Shown here: positions 1-10,109 of the stretch, piece by piece | Layout of the letters: every line of letters begins with the position of its first letter | Numbering within the stretch: the stretch's first letter is position 1 | Assembly: GCA_010645155.1 (NCBI GenBank) | Contig: CM021322.1 | Span: 12,893,242-12,957,241 of the forward strand | Direction of reading: 5' to 3' | Origin: Tigriopus japonicus | Lineage: Eukaryota; Arthropoda; Copepoda; Harpacticoida; Harpacticidae | Length of the DNA: 64,000 bases | The notes under the pieces: generated by a model | What the model saw: only the letters and a program-made list of their open reading frames with translations | The model's database searches: none | What the model was told of the DNA's origin: nothing | Translations under genes and position numbers: made by a program

Positions 1-640
1 CTCCTGTGATCTTGCATATCAATGGGTAGGTGGGCAAGCTTATATTGCAGTCAGGGGTGAAGTCAAGAGAGGAAGAAAATTCCCTGTGCTCTTTCTCAGC
101 AATGACCATGACAGCCAAGCACAAGAGGGAAGAGAATTCAGCAGCCCTGCAATTTCATTTCCAATCACATTGTTGCCATCACCACTTGCATCAATATGTC
201 CAAGGGGATAGATTATCATTCTCTTAATGTCTTTTAAAGTTTTAAACCTAATTTTACAAGTAATGCAATCTTAACTCATTTGAAACACACTAACAGTTCA
301 TTTTGGACCCCTTCATAAGGGTTCTAGGCCCCTTAGTTTCTCAAAAATTGCTATCTTGGTCTCATATTTTGGAAAATTTGTTCAGCTTAGAGGGTACTCG
401 TGCATCCTTTTGGGATGGTCTTACTGATAAACTCGAATTCAAAGTCTCTTTCTATCTAAATGAGGGCAAATGTGTGCGAAAAATGTGTCTTATTAAACTG
501 GATCAACCCAAAGGATGCTTGATAAGTTCAACTCAACTATCTTTATTGATGAAAGGTTAGTGCATGGTTAGCTTATTGCTGTAACTTTGAGCTCTAGCTC
601 TGTTTTCCTGAATTCTGCCAGAACAGTGTGACACTACTGT
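1..640. other. no supported gene
   Basis: AT-rich sequence with short random frames only. I see no motif, repeat or splice structure that I can name. Confidence 0.5.
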
Positions 641-1400
641 GTTTCTACTAATCCTACAAATCAAAGAAAATACGCCAAATTTCACGATTTTCAGCTAAAT
701 ACCGCCAGAAACTTGTCAAAATGTTCTTCCCCGCCAAACAGAAATTTCCCAACGCCAGACTGTAACGTAAACCGCCAGAATACCGCCAGATTTTTCCGTC
801 CCGCCAAATAAAAAATCTCGCCGCCAGACGAGGCCTCAAACCGCCAGAAACACCAAAATCTGGCGGGCCAAACCGCCATCTGGCAGCCCTGACAAAGAAG
901 CGAAAACTCCCTGAGCGTGCTCCCTTCTGATTGGTCGAGAAACGCAGCTGTGACAGGGCCTCCCATTGACTTCTATTAAAACTTATGATTATATAATTGA
1001 TTATAATAATTGCCTCCTGAAAAACCCCAACAATCTCGAACGATTGGAAACAAACTCTCCGGCAGGGTTGCCAACTGGCGATTTCTATCGCCAGATTTCA
1101 CGAATCTGGCGATTTTGAAACATGTCTGGCGATAGAAAAATTAATCTGTCGAAATCAGCTGATCTGGCGATTTTGATATCACTGGTGATAAATCTGGCGA
1201 TTTTTGTATTTCTGGCGATAAATTTGGCGATTTTTGTATTTCTTGGGATTAATTTGGCGAATTGAGCAAATTTCGCGAAAAATTAGGCGAAATCGGGGAA
1301 ATTTGGCGAAAAAAATTGGCAAAATCGCCCATTTTTGTCGATAAATCAGGCAAATTTTGATTCTCTCTTTTTGATTTTGACTTTTATTCTGAGTGAAAAC
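641..1400. repeat. degenerate DNA-element ends with reiterated CTGGCGATTT / CCGCCAGA motifs
   Basis: Two adjoining blocks. 641-893 has about eight CCGCCAGA-type motifs and ends CTGGCAGCCCTG. 1065-1400 starts CAGGGTTGCCAACTGGCG and repeats CTGGCGATTT about seven times. The outer ends match in inverted orientation (CAGGGYTGCCA), as expected for hAT-like termini, but I could not find paired ends or a target duplication for either block. Confidence 0.5.
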
Positions 1401-1429
1401 CAAGGATTAAATATTTCAGATAACAATCA

Positions 1430-3150
1430 CCAAAGGGAAAGAGCTTTGACCAAAGTATTGTTTCTTGATTTGATTGTGCTTTTACCAAGAACATGAAAAT
1501 TTTGTTTCACTCTTCGGATACAAGTTTTTTCAAGAGCCGAAAGCTCGAACCCTCATTTCTTGCAAGCTGCTTGACCAGTTTTCTCTTTGTTTTGATACTG
1601 TCGCTTGATCAGCTAATGCAAAGTCAATTCCCGCCCTTGAATAGTGAGTTGATCAGGAATATTATTTAAAAATTTGTCTAATCCTGCCTTAAATGTTGTC
1701 GAGGCTTCCCCACGAAGACTAATGGGCAAAAAATTGAACAATGAAGGATCCCGATAAAGAAGAGAGCAGGACTTCATTGTTCGAACCAGCTTGGATTCCT
1801 TGGGATTTGGAGGTGCTCTCAGAGCACAAGTAAAACCTCTACGGTCGCTACAGATGACCTCAAAACTGGATATTCATTTTTTTGGTTGGGTTGCGGATTT
1901 TTTATTACCGTTACAAGGAAAGAGATTCCCTGTAATATGCTCATCGAACTTTCCATCATGTTGGATGACAACTCCTAAATTTTTCATGGACGAGACCTGC
2001 TCAATATCACAACCTCCATTGTCTTTGAGCGGAACATCTAATTTTGACGCCCCATACGTCATTGTGCAGAATTTCATCCCGTTCAATACCATGTTACTCT
2101 TTGCACCCCTAGAGTAGACTTTCTCCAAGTCCTCAACTAAACATTTTGAGTCCTAGCCATTCCTTCCACAAACTAGTTATGTGTCATCAGCATATGAAGC
2201 TAATACTGGCTTTTGGTCTAAACTTCTGGAGACGAGCAATAAAGATAATAAACAGGAGCGGACCTAAAATTAAACCTTGTGGAACACCTGACTTGACATC
2301 ATACTTGCCAGTAAATGTTCCTTCATCCTTAACCATTTACTTCCTATGACTCATAAAACTACCAATCGAATTCAGGACCTTACCCTGGATCCCAAACTCT
2401 TTGAGGTGATTGACCAAAAGACCATGATCTACCTTGTCAAAGACCTTGGCAAAGTCAAGATACACTACATCACCTGACTCGTGACTTTCAAGTCATGACC
2501 GTCTGTTCAATATGGTCAACCAGTTCGGTTACTGTATTAAAATGAGCTCGAAACCCATACTCTCCAGAAGGAATTGTATCGTGGACTTCCAAATAATCCA
2601 CCAACTTGGACTTCATCATCTTTTCAATTTTTTTGCTATTAGAGGTCAGTGAAACGGGCCTATAATTACTAGGATGAGATTTATTTCCGCCCTTACCAAT
2701 TGGAACAACATGAGCTACATTCAATGAGGAGGGAAACTTGTCCTGATCCAAGATGCGACGCCTCAAAGAGGAGAAAACAAGGATAAGAATCTGTGAGCAT
2801 TTCATCAGAAACTGAGATGTCACACCATCAGGTCCAGCGAGAACTCGAGAGCTTTAAGCTCTTGATGGCCTCAAAAGCATCTTGATTTGTGACTACCAGA
2901 TCCTCCAAGCGATTGTCCTGACTATCAATGCCAGTCTCATCAACAACATTCATTATCAACAAAAGACAGCGATCCTGTTTTCGAAATGGGAATGTACCCA
3001 TCCGGACTAAACTCCCACTCAACAATGCTAGCCGGAAAATTGAAGTCACCAACTACAAAAAGTCGAGAACAAACCTCCAGAGTGGTTGCTGACTAGATGT
3101 ATTTTGTAGATTGTCTTGGGTATATACAATTTGGCGAGTTATTTTCAATC
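1430..3150 (-). mobile_element. non-LTR (Jockey/CR1-like) retrotransposon fragment: endonuclease end and reverse transcriptase, degraded
   Basis: Read on the minus strand, translated pieces in shifting frames are, in order: the end of the APE-type endonuclease (VVGDFNFP near 3020-3045), NYRPVSLTS (near 2670), LDFAKVFDKVDH (near 2440), SGVPQG (near 2300), the catalytic SYADDT (2183-2194) and a C-terminal SCSLLYRDPSLFNFLP block (near 1720-1780). Stops and frameshifts interrupt all of them, so it is dead. Confidence 0.85.
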
Positions 3151-3799
3151 AGCTGACCCTTCGGAGCCGCTTGATTCAAATTTCCGCCATATCAAGTGAT
3201 CCGGGTCCATGGAGGAGAGGAACAGGTCTGCCATTGCCGTCCTCTGTGACGCCGGGCATGGGCCGGCTGATATTGCCGAGTTGACCAAGCTGCCCAGGGC
3301 TACCGTTTACCGGGTTGCGAAGGCTTACAACCAGTCCAGGGATGTCCAACGAAAGCCCCATGCCCAAAGATCGGACGCCAAGAGGACCCCCAGGTTCCTG
3401 GCAGGCTTGAAAAGGACAATTAAAGCCAACCCTAGCACGCCCATGACCACATTAGCCCGGAACCACAATGTCTCAACGAAGACCATTCACAAAGCCGTCC
3501 ATGAAGGCCTTGGCATGTCTAGCTACATTCGTAGGGGCAGAAACTTGCTGACAGAGAAGTCGAAGGCCATCAGGAGGGAGAGGTGCCCCAAGTTGCTGTC
3601 TTTCATAAAGCACAACGCAGCTTTCAAAGTGATCATCCATGTGGAGGAGAAGACGTTCGTTGTCGACACAGAGGTCAACCAACACAACAGCCGTGTCATT
3701 GCTTGTGACCCCTCTAAAGTGCCTCCAGTTTTCCAAAGCAAAAATCCGGCCTCCACCATGGTCTTCGGCGCCGTGGCCAGCAACGGCCTCATCATGGAC

Positions 3800-5845
3800 C
3801 AGGGTTGCCAGGTCCCAAGGAGGGCTCGCGGCCAAATTTAAAATCAAAAGTTGCCTTTTGGCGGCCAAAAATGAGGAAAAGTTGCCACTTGGCAGCCATT
3901 TTTTTATTTTCACGTTATTGTTGTTCAATTGTCACGCACATTGCAAAAAAATGTATAAGCAACTTTCTTTCAATCTGTTCTTGCGACTCTGGATGATAAG
4001 ATTAGCCTGCCTTCTATTTTAGGGCACGGAATTTACTTGATGACTTAGACCAGGGTTGCCAGGTCCCACGGAGGGCTCGCGGCCAAATTTAAAATCAGAA
4101 GTTGCCTTTTGGCGGCCAAAAATGAGGAAAAGTTGCCACTTGGCAGCCATTTTTTTATTTTCATTGTTTTCATTATTGTTGTTCAATTGTCACGCACATT
4201 GCAAAAAAATGTATAAGTAAGGAGCATTGCTCAAGACATTTTTTGTAAAATATATATTTTCTTAAACTTCTTTACATTTTTTGTATTGTGCGTTCTAGTA
4301 AGAAACTTCATGGGAACAAAGCGTCAACTTGGCATCATAGACAATTGACGTTAACGTGAATCCTTAGGTGCTAGGATTGCAGGGTTGATCCTCCCCCGCC
4401 CAATAAAGCTGGTATTGACCCAATTTTGCCGATAGGTAACATTATGTGTCTGTAAATCGGAAATGTTAAATGCATAGGGTTTCATCTTTAGTCTTTATAC
4501 AAAATTATTTAACAATCAAAATCCATCCTATTTAGTGCATGTCTGCTTTTAGTTTTGGTAAGCATAACTGAAACTGCTGATGGAATGAAAGCGCTTTCGG
4601 CCGAAATAAGGGAAGCTCAGTAAAAATCAGCTGGGCCTGCTTGTTTACTCCGTAGCACCGTCGTGGCCTCTGTTGTCTCATTGCTTCACAAAAATTCTAT
4701 GATCGCATCTCTTTCTCGACCGTTTGTTGCGGAGCAACTGACCATTTGAAATATTTGATCGAGTGCAGAACAGGAAAGAACAGAATCACCAGAAAAGGGC
4801 GGCGCAACACTACGGAGCACAAAATCAACAACCTTTTTTCTCACTGTGCTTATCAAATTACAGCCGAAATTTTGATTTCGGTTTCAGTTATGCTTAACTA
4901 AACCAAAAGCAGACATGCACTTTAAAGAAGCCGAAGATACTTTTGGTTCAAAAACCTTTACAACTTCTTTTGACCAAATTGTTTTTTTCAAAACTGAGTT
5001 TTTCATGATGTTGAACACATAATCAATTTAAATTTAAAGTGAATTTTGCATGTATATAATTTTTCAATCAGTTGCTTGCAGTTTTGGTTAAGCCCTCTTT
5101 ATACGAAAACTTTTGGTTATGATCTTGTTTGGTCCATCCCTAACTGACATTAAAAATAAACTTTTCTGCCCAAAAGCGCATTTGTCCATCGCTATGATTC
5201 AGACGCCACAATTGACTGCAGTCAAAAACAAGGCACAACCTAATGTTTAACTTAAGTATTTGTTTAGAGGACTTGTTTGAAATGGACTTTCAACTGGCAG
5301 CCAAAAATTTGCATGTGTCGCAATTTAGCAATTACTTGGTAATTGCCTGTGTCATCATTGATGATACAGGTAATTACAGGTAAGTACTTGATGATTCATC
5401 AAGTTTCAAAAGTTGCCAAATTCGGCTAAGATGCTACAAAAATTTTCTTGTGTCCATTCAGCAGCCTCAAAAGTTGCCATTTTGTGGCCAAATTTCAACC
5501 GGTGGCCACTAACGTTTGTTCGTGGCTATCACCTTTCCAAAGTTACCTTTTTTGGAAATTATGGCCGCCGCAGCGGCCACCTGACAACCCTGGTTGGCAC
5601 TCACATAATGATCAGCAGCCTTTCGATATTTTCCCGTTGCCATTAACTTTCATAAGTTGCCATTTGGCGGCCAATTCCCCCCCGGCGGCCACAATTTTTT
5701 TCTCGTGGCCATCAGGTTTCAAAAGTTGCCAATTTGGCGGCCAATTTCCCCCCGGCGGCCACAATTTTTTTCTCGTGGCCATCAGGTGTTAAAAGTTGCC
5801 ACTTTTGGAAATTTTGGCCGCCGCGGCGGCCACCTGGCAACCCTG
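3800..5845. mobile_element. non-autonomous hAT-like element inserted in the mariner transposase
   Basis: The ends are CAGGGTTGCCAGGT and its inverse ACCTGGCAACCCTG. Both sides carry the 8-bp duplication TCATGGAC (3792-3799 and 5846-5853), typical of the hAT superfamily. The left 160 bases are repeated directly at about 4052-4215 (with another CAGGGTTGCCAGGTCCC). The right end holds tandem copies of a GCGGCCA/AGTTGCC block at about 5654-5840, plus an extra end-like CACCTGACAACCCTG at 5580-5594. No transposase frame of its own. Confidence 0.88.
4535..4920. mobile_element. foldback MITE nested inside the hAT-like element
   Basis: Inverted arms start GTGCATGTCTGCTTTT (4535) and end with the complement AAAAGCAGACATGCAC (4920). 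Similarity continues inward for about 45 bases (AAGCATAACTGAAAC). Flanked on both sides by TTTA (4531-4534, 4921-4924). The superfamily is unclear; a short T/A-rich duplication would fit PIF/Harbinger or foldback types. Confidence 0.7.
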
Positions 5846-6401
5846 TCATGGACCCCCATTTCATTGAAGCTGGACTCCGTGTCAATACCCAGGAATACAT
5901 CAACATCTTAGAGACGGTCCTACTGCCTTGGATTGATGCCCACTTCGATTGGGACCAGGTGGTTTTGATCCAGGACTCAGCCCCCAGCCACAAGTCCAAA
6001 AGGACCCAGACCTTCTTGGAGGAGAACCTCCCCTTCTTCGTGAAGAGTGAGATGTGGCCGTCTAGCAATTCAGATCTCAATCTTCTCGACTATTACGTAT
6101 GGGGCGAACTTCAATCAAAGGTCAATGCCTCGCCTCACAGCTCTGTGGCCTTCCTGAAGTCCGCCATCAAGAGGGAGACCCGGAAGATGGACGCAGCCAA
6201 GATCGTGACGGCGGCCAAACGATTTCGCCACCGTGTCGAAAAAGTAATTGAATGTAATGGTGGCCATATTGAATAAGAATTGTTTTAAATCGTTTTTCCA
6301 TGCTCTCCAAAAAAATTCAGGCCATTTTCTCAACTCGTTTTGAAAATATGATCACTTTTGTTGATCACGTTGTCTCAATTTACCGGTAAAGCCCTGTATA
6401 C

Positions 6402-6465
6402 TACAGTACATGGAAATGACCAACATGAGTACGAGCATACAAGATGGAAGCGTGGCGAGAATACT
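6402..6465 (-). pseudogene. non-LTR endonuclease fragment, continuation after the hAT insertion
   Basis: About 60 bases that continue the minus-strand endonuclease frame (ATLPSCMLV...), matching the block just before VVGDFNFP in the copy near 3050. The stretch abuts the right end of the mariner element. Confidence 0.6.
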
Positions 6466-7592
6466 CAGGGTTGGTCGGGGGATCAACTTTTTCGATTTAT
6501 CCCCTTTACCCGGGGATAAACGGGATAAATTGGGGGATAAACGGGATAAACGGGATAAATGGGGGGATAAACGGGATGAACCGGTGGATAAACGGGATGA
6601 ACCGGTGGATAAACGAAATAAAGCAAATTTTGTTCCGATTTTGACATGTTTGAATACTTTTTGGCATCCCTGAAAATGGCCGATCAAACACTAAAGGCTT
6701 AATATAAATATCAATAAAATATATTTACAATATTTAACAGATATATAACAGAAATAATTGTTATATATTATATAACTCAAAAAACATGTTACAATTGACA
6801 ATACTTGTCGAGTGGTGATGAAATTGAAGTCTTCCACAGTTGAAGATATTGGGGTAAGAAAACTTCATGCTCAGTAAATGTAATACAGAGACACAAAAAT
6901 GAAGTAATTTCTAGAAATAAGGGGAATTTGTTTGATAAAGGAGGGAAATCCCCTTTATCCCTGTTATTCCTTGGAGGAAACTCCCGTTAATCCCAAAAAA
7001 CAGGACGCTTTATGGATGAGAAAGTCCCCCAACTAACCCTGCAATATTCCTACAGAGCAGACAGCCTGTATATCAGATTGCAGCTGCAAAGCTGCGTTTT
7101 GACTTCGGAAACACAAACAAATAAAAGCTAAAAACCTAGGAGCTTTCATTGTATTAATGGAAATCATTTTTTGGATGGGACTTAATTGAAAAAAGTGAGA
7201 TTTTGTTGGTAATATACTGTTACAGAAATTTGTGAATAATTATAGAAATGAGGAAGAAACGCTTGAAACGTAGGAAAATTGCTTTTAAGATAGGATAAAA
7301 TGCTTGAAGAAAGAAAAAATGCTTTTAAGGTAGGAAAAAATGCTGGAAGAGTAAGAGAAAATTGCTTTTAAGGTAAGAATGCTTGAAGAGCAAGAAAAAA
7401 ATGCTTTTAAGGTCGGAAAAAATGCTTGAAGAGTAAGAAAAAATGCTTGAAAAGTAGGAAAAAAAGCTTGAAAAGTAGGAAAATCCCGTTTATCCCGTTT
7501 ATCCCTTTTACTGCTTGAAGGAAAATCCCGTTTATCCCAAGGGGGATAAACGGGACTCTTTTTGGAGGGGATAATCCCCCTGACCAACCCTG
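6466..7592. mobile_element. non-autonomous hAT-like element with GGGATAAAC arrays near both ends
   Basis: Ends CAGGGTTGGTCGGGGGAT (left) and the inverse of CAGGGTTGGTCAGGGGGAT (right). Perfect 8-bp target duplication AGAATACT (6458-6465, 7593-7600). Inside the left end is an array of GGGATAAAC/GGGATGAAC units (about 6512-6615). Inside the right end are the same units inverted (GTTTATCCC, about 7487-7550), preceded by a GCTTGAA-GTAGGAAAAA array (about 7260-7480). No transposase coding. Confidence 0.9.
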
Positions 7593-8005
7593 AGAATACT
7601 ACATCGATCTAACTCCGTTCCAATTAATTGCAGAGCTGATAGAAATGAAGAAGAGCTACAAGAAGGTGGCTGATACATTGTTACAACCGTAAGATCAAGA
7701 GCCTTGATGTGACAAATCAAAACTTCTACTTGTCCATTCGACATTTGAACATGACTAATATGCAAGTCTTTCTTGACGTATAGACATACGCCCCAATTTG
7801 GGAAAATGGGATTGTCAGGCCGTACCCTATCACATCGAATTAGCCTAAAACCAGCTATTGCTACTTCTTCGTCTAAAACTCCTGGACGAAGCCAAGTCTC
7901 TGTGAAAGAAATGAAGGAGACCTCTCTATCAATGGCTAGCTCCTCCAGTACTCCATAAACTAATCTTTTTTCTAGAAAAGTTATTACGGAACGGGCAATT
8001 TTCAC
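7593..8005 (-). pseudogene. non-LTR retrotransposon APE-type endonuclease fragment (upstream part)
   Basis: Minus strand reads FISFTETWLRPGVLDEEV, then GVCLYVKKDL and LTVVTMYQPPSCSSSSFL, the conserved TETWL and YRPP-type blocks of retrotransposon endonucleases. The frame is cut at 7593 by the hAT-like element 6466-7592. The same EN region occurs again near 3050-3135, so this is a second copy, not the missing half of the first. Confidence 0.85.
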
Positions 8006-8112
8006 ACATTTATTGTAAAATTTCCCCCATTTTTGTAATTTTGGACAAAACTTGAAAATTTTGGTAATTACACGTACATTGTAAAGTTAATTTACAAATA
8101 TCTGGTGGCCCT
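7990..8112. repeat. possible end of another hAT-like element
   Basis: Repeated TGTAAAATTT/GTAATTTTG motifs lead to CTGGTGGCCCTG at 8101-8112. A CAGGGCCACCAG terminus fits the style of its neighbours. The opposite end was not found. Confidence 0.35.
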
Positions 8113-8611
8113 GATTAGTAAATCTTAAGTAACCGTCCCAGGTATAGATGGATAGACTATGCTTTCAAAAACCTTTTTACAATTGACAAAGGTGATTTCG
8201 AAGGCCAAGATTTATGCTATATCTTGGTGCTCTTCACAAAGATTAAAACTTAAGAAAGAAAAAGAGTCATATTTAATTGTCATTTATGTTTTACAACTTA
8301 AAATTTCATCAATCTGCTTTAGCATCAACATAGTTTAAAAACACTATCGCTGATCTCGTTATTTGTACGTATCACTAAACCAAAAACTTCGGTTTTCATT
8401 GGTTTGTCAATCATCTTAAAATTGAACCATTTTTGTGGATTAATCCGGGAAGCCCTAATTTGTATAGGAGTCACTAGATTGCGGAAGACGGCTGCATGAC
8501 ATTTGTCCAGTGTTCAAACTCAAAAGCGGACATGGTCAGAACCAGGACCCTTTTTCTTTTATTTGTTTTTCTTCCCTGGAAGCCCTAATATTGAAATTTG
8601 ATAATTCATGG

Positions 8612-10109
8612 CACGGTGTTTCAAATGGCTTTTTATATTTGGATCGAAATACCCAAAGACAGCTTGGCATATTTTGGACCTACTTTTCTATGGGGAACAA
8701 TTTCACTTTCACTCTATTACATATTGTAAGTTCAGGTCCAGAGGAAAAGTTATTTACCTAAAAACCTATTAATTATAACATTTTTTGATAAACTGTTTCA
8801 TCCATATTTAGAGACCATTTAGTTGCTTTTTGAGTTCAAATTTAATAAAAATACATTCAGGTCTTGCTAAACAGGCAGACCGCCGCGACAGTACGGAGAT
8901 CCGTGACCTCTAGATGACGCAGGCTGTATTTTCTAGATTGATTCTGAGAATCAAACTTCCAGAAGGATAATTGCACAGGGCGGATATTAGCAAATTTTTG
9001 TTGGACGAGTTACAGCTGTTGAAGAGCAAAGGTTGCATGTGAAAACTTGATATTTCCGAAGATTATAACTTAAGTTGTGCCCAAACAAACAACAAGTGAC
9101 CCTGACTTCAACCTAGGGGTGGGTGACAGCGATAATTTTGCACTCGACTCCGACACCAACACGGCAAGGTTGACACCAACGCCGACACCAACATCTGTGT
9201 TGAAGTTGCCCATCAACGTCGTTGTGTTGACATTGACACCGATAGCGTGTTCCTTATAATTAAGTTAAACAAAATAAGCCCTTCTGGACTGTAATATAGA
9301 GCACCAGTTTTGACAGACCTATCCATTCTAAAGACATTTAAGTTCATGTTAGTTCAACATAAAATGGAGAGAGGAAAAATAAGCTTACATTTTACAATAA
9401 CCTAGCTGGGTGTGTGATTTTCTTGCTTTGCAAGTCTGTTCTTGGAGTTTGGGAAGCATTTATTTTTATGATGGAACAAAAATTAATGATATTGGATTTT
9501 GTTTAGTCCTTCACATTTACAATCAAAATTGGGATCAAGTTTTTGGGCGGGCAGTACGTTTTCCAAAAAAACGTTAAGCCTTAAAATGTCGGCACCAGAG
9601 ACCTGGTGTTGATGCCGACACCGAAAGCCCAAAAAGTTGGTGTCAACACCTTGGCACCGACACCTGCTTCTCGCCCACCCCTACTTCAACCCTACAAACG
9701 AAACGAACTTGTTTGGGCACAACTGCTTGGGAAACGTCACAGCCAAAGATCAGCTGGGGCCTGAAAATTGTCCAACAAAATGATAGGCCTGTCTGCCCCA
9801 GCGTCTCCTCTCTGCCAACTCTGTGGATAATTGCGTTATTAACCGGGTAGCACACTCTATGACATTCCTTATGGATCCATCATTTTTAAGAATGCTGTCT
9901 GTTAATCCTTCGTAGAGGGCGGTTTTGGTGATGTCAGAAAGAAAAAGATTTCTCTTGGGTTTTGCAGTTTATTTTAAAATAGCTCAAAATGATACATAAT
10001 ATCACTTAAAATTGACTTAAAACAAGATTTTTGGAAACCACTTTTCTTAATTATTTAAAGTACACCTTGTTGTGGGCTCAAAACCTAAAAAGCCATTCGA
10101 AACACCGTG
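8612..10109. mobile_element. DNA transposon, Tc1/mariner-like ends, non-autonomous
   Basis: Terminal inverted repeats of about 24 bases: CACGGTGTTTCAAATGGC at the left, and the complement of CACGGTGTTTCGAATGGC at the right. The flanks are not a clean TA pair. The left 250 bases are homologous to minus-strand sequence at about 62640-62957, where the end is followed by TA. Interrupted by the hAT-like element 9114-9683. Confidence 0.7.
9114..9683. mobile_element. non-autonomous hAT-like element with GACACCAAC arrays
   Basis: Ends TAGGGGTGGGTGA and the inverse of TAGGGGTGGGCGA; perfect 8-bp duplication CTTCAACC (9106-9113, 9684-9691). GACACCAAC/GACACCGA motifs are reiterated inside both ends (about 9140-9250 and 9590-9665). 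No coding capacity. Confidence 0.88.

Larger units (their letters stand above)
3209..6276 (+). pseudogene. IS630/Tc1/mariner-type transposase (DD37D spacing), split by a hAT-like insertion
   Basis: The 5' part, 3209-3799, carries paired helix-turn-helix segments (AIAVLCDAGHGPADIAELTK, then a second at about 3450-3500) and the start of the DDE domain. The 3' part, 5854-6276, resumes in the same frame and carries VLIQDSAPSH and, 38 residues later, LLDYYVWG, giving a maT-like DD37D spacing. The first catalytic position reads HVEEKTF, where the family has Asp-Glu; the Asp appears replaced by Glu. The two parts are separated by an element at 3800-5845 with an 8-bp target duplication. Without it the gene would be about 340 codons, normal for the family. 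Inactive by interruption. Confidence 0.9.
3150..6396 (+). mobile_element. mariner-type transposon carrying the split transposase
   Basis: The right end is probably ...TTTACCGGTAAAGCCCTG followed by TA at 6397-6398. No matching CAGGGCTTTACC end is visible left of the transposase, where sequence passes directly into non-LTR DNA near 3135-3150. The left end is probably truncated. Confidence 0.6.

Noticed and set aside
6410..6691. Frames rich in DKRDK or IPFIP repeats on both strands
   Set aside because: Translations of the GGGATAAAC array.
1430..8005. Treating the RT block (1.4-3.1 kb) and the EN block (6.4-8.0 kb) as two halves of one retrotransposon
   Set aside because: Both contain the region just before VVGDFNFP, so they overlap and must be separate copies.
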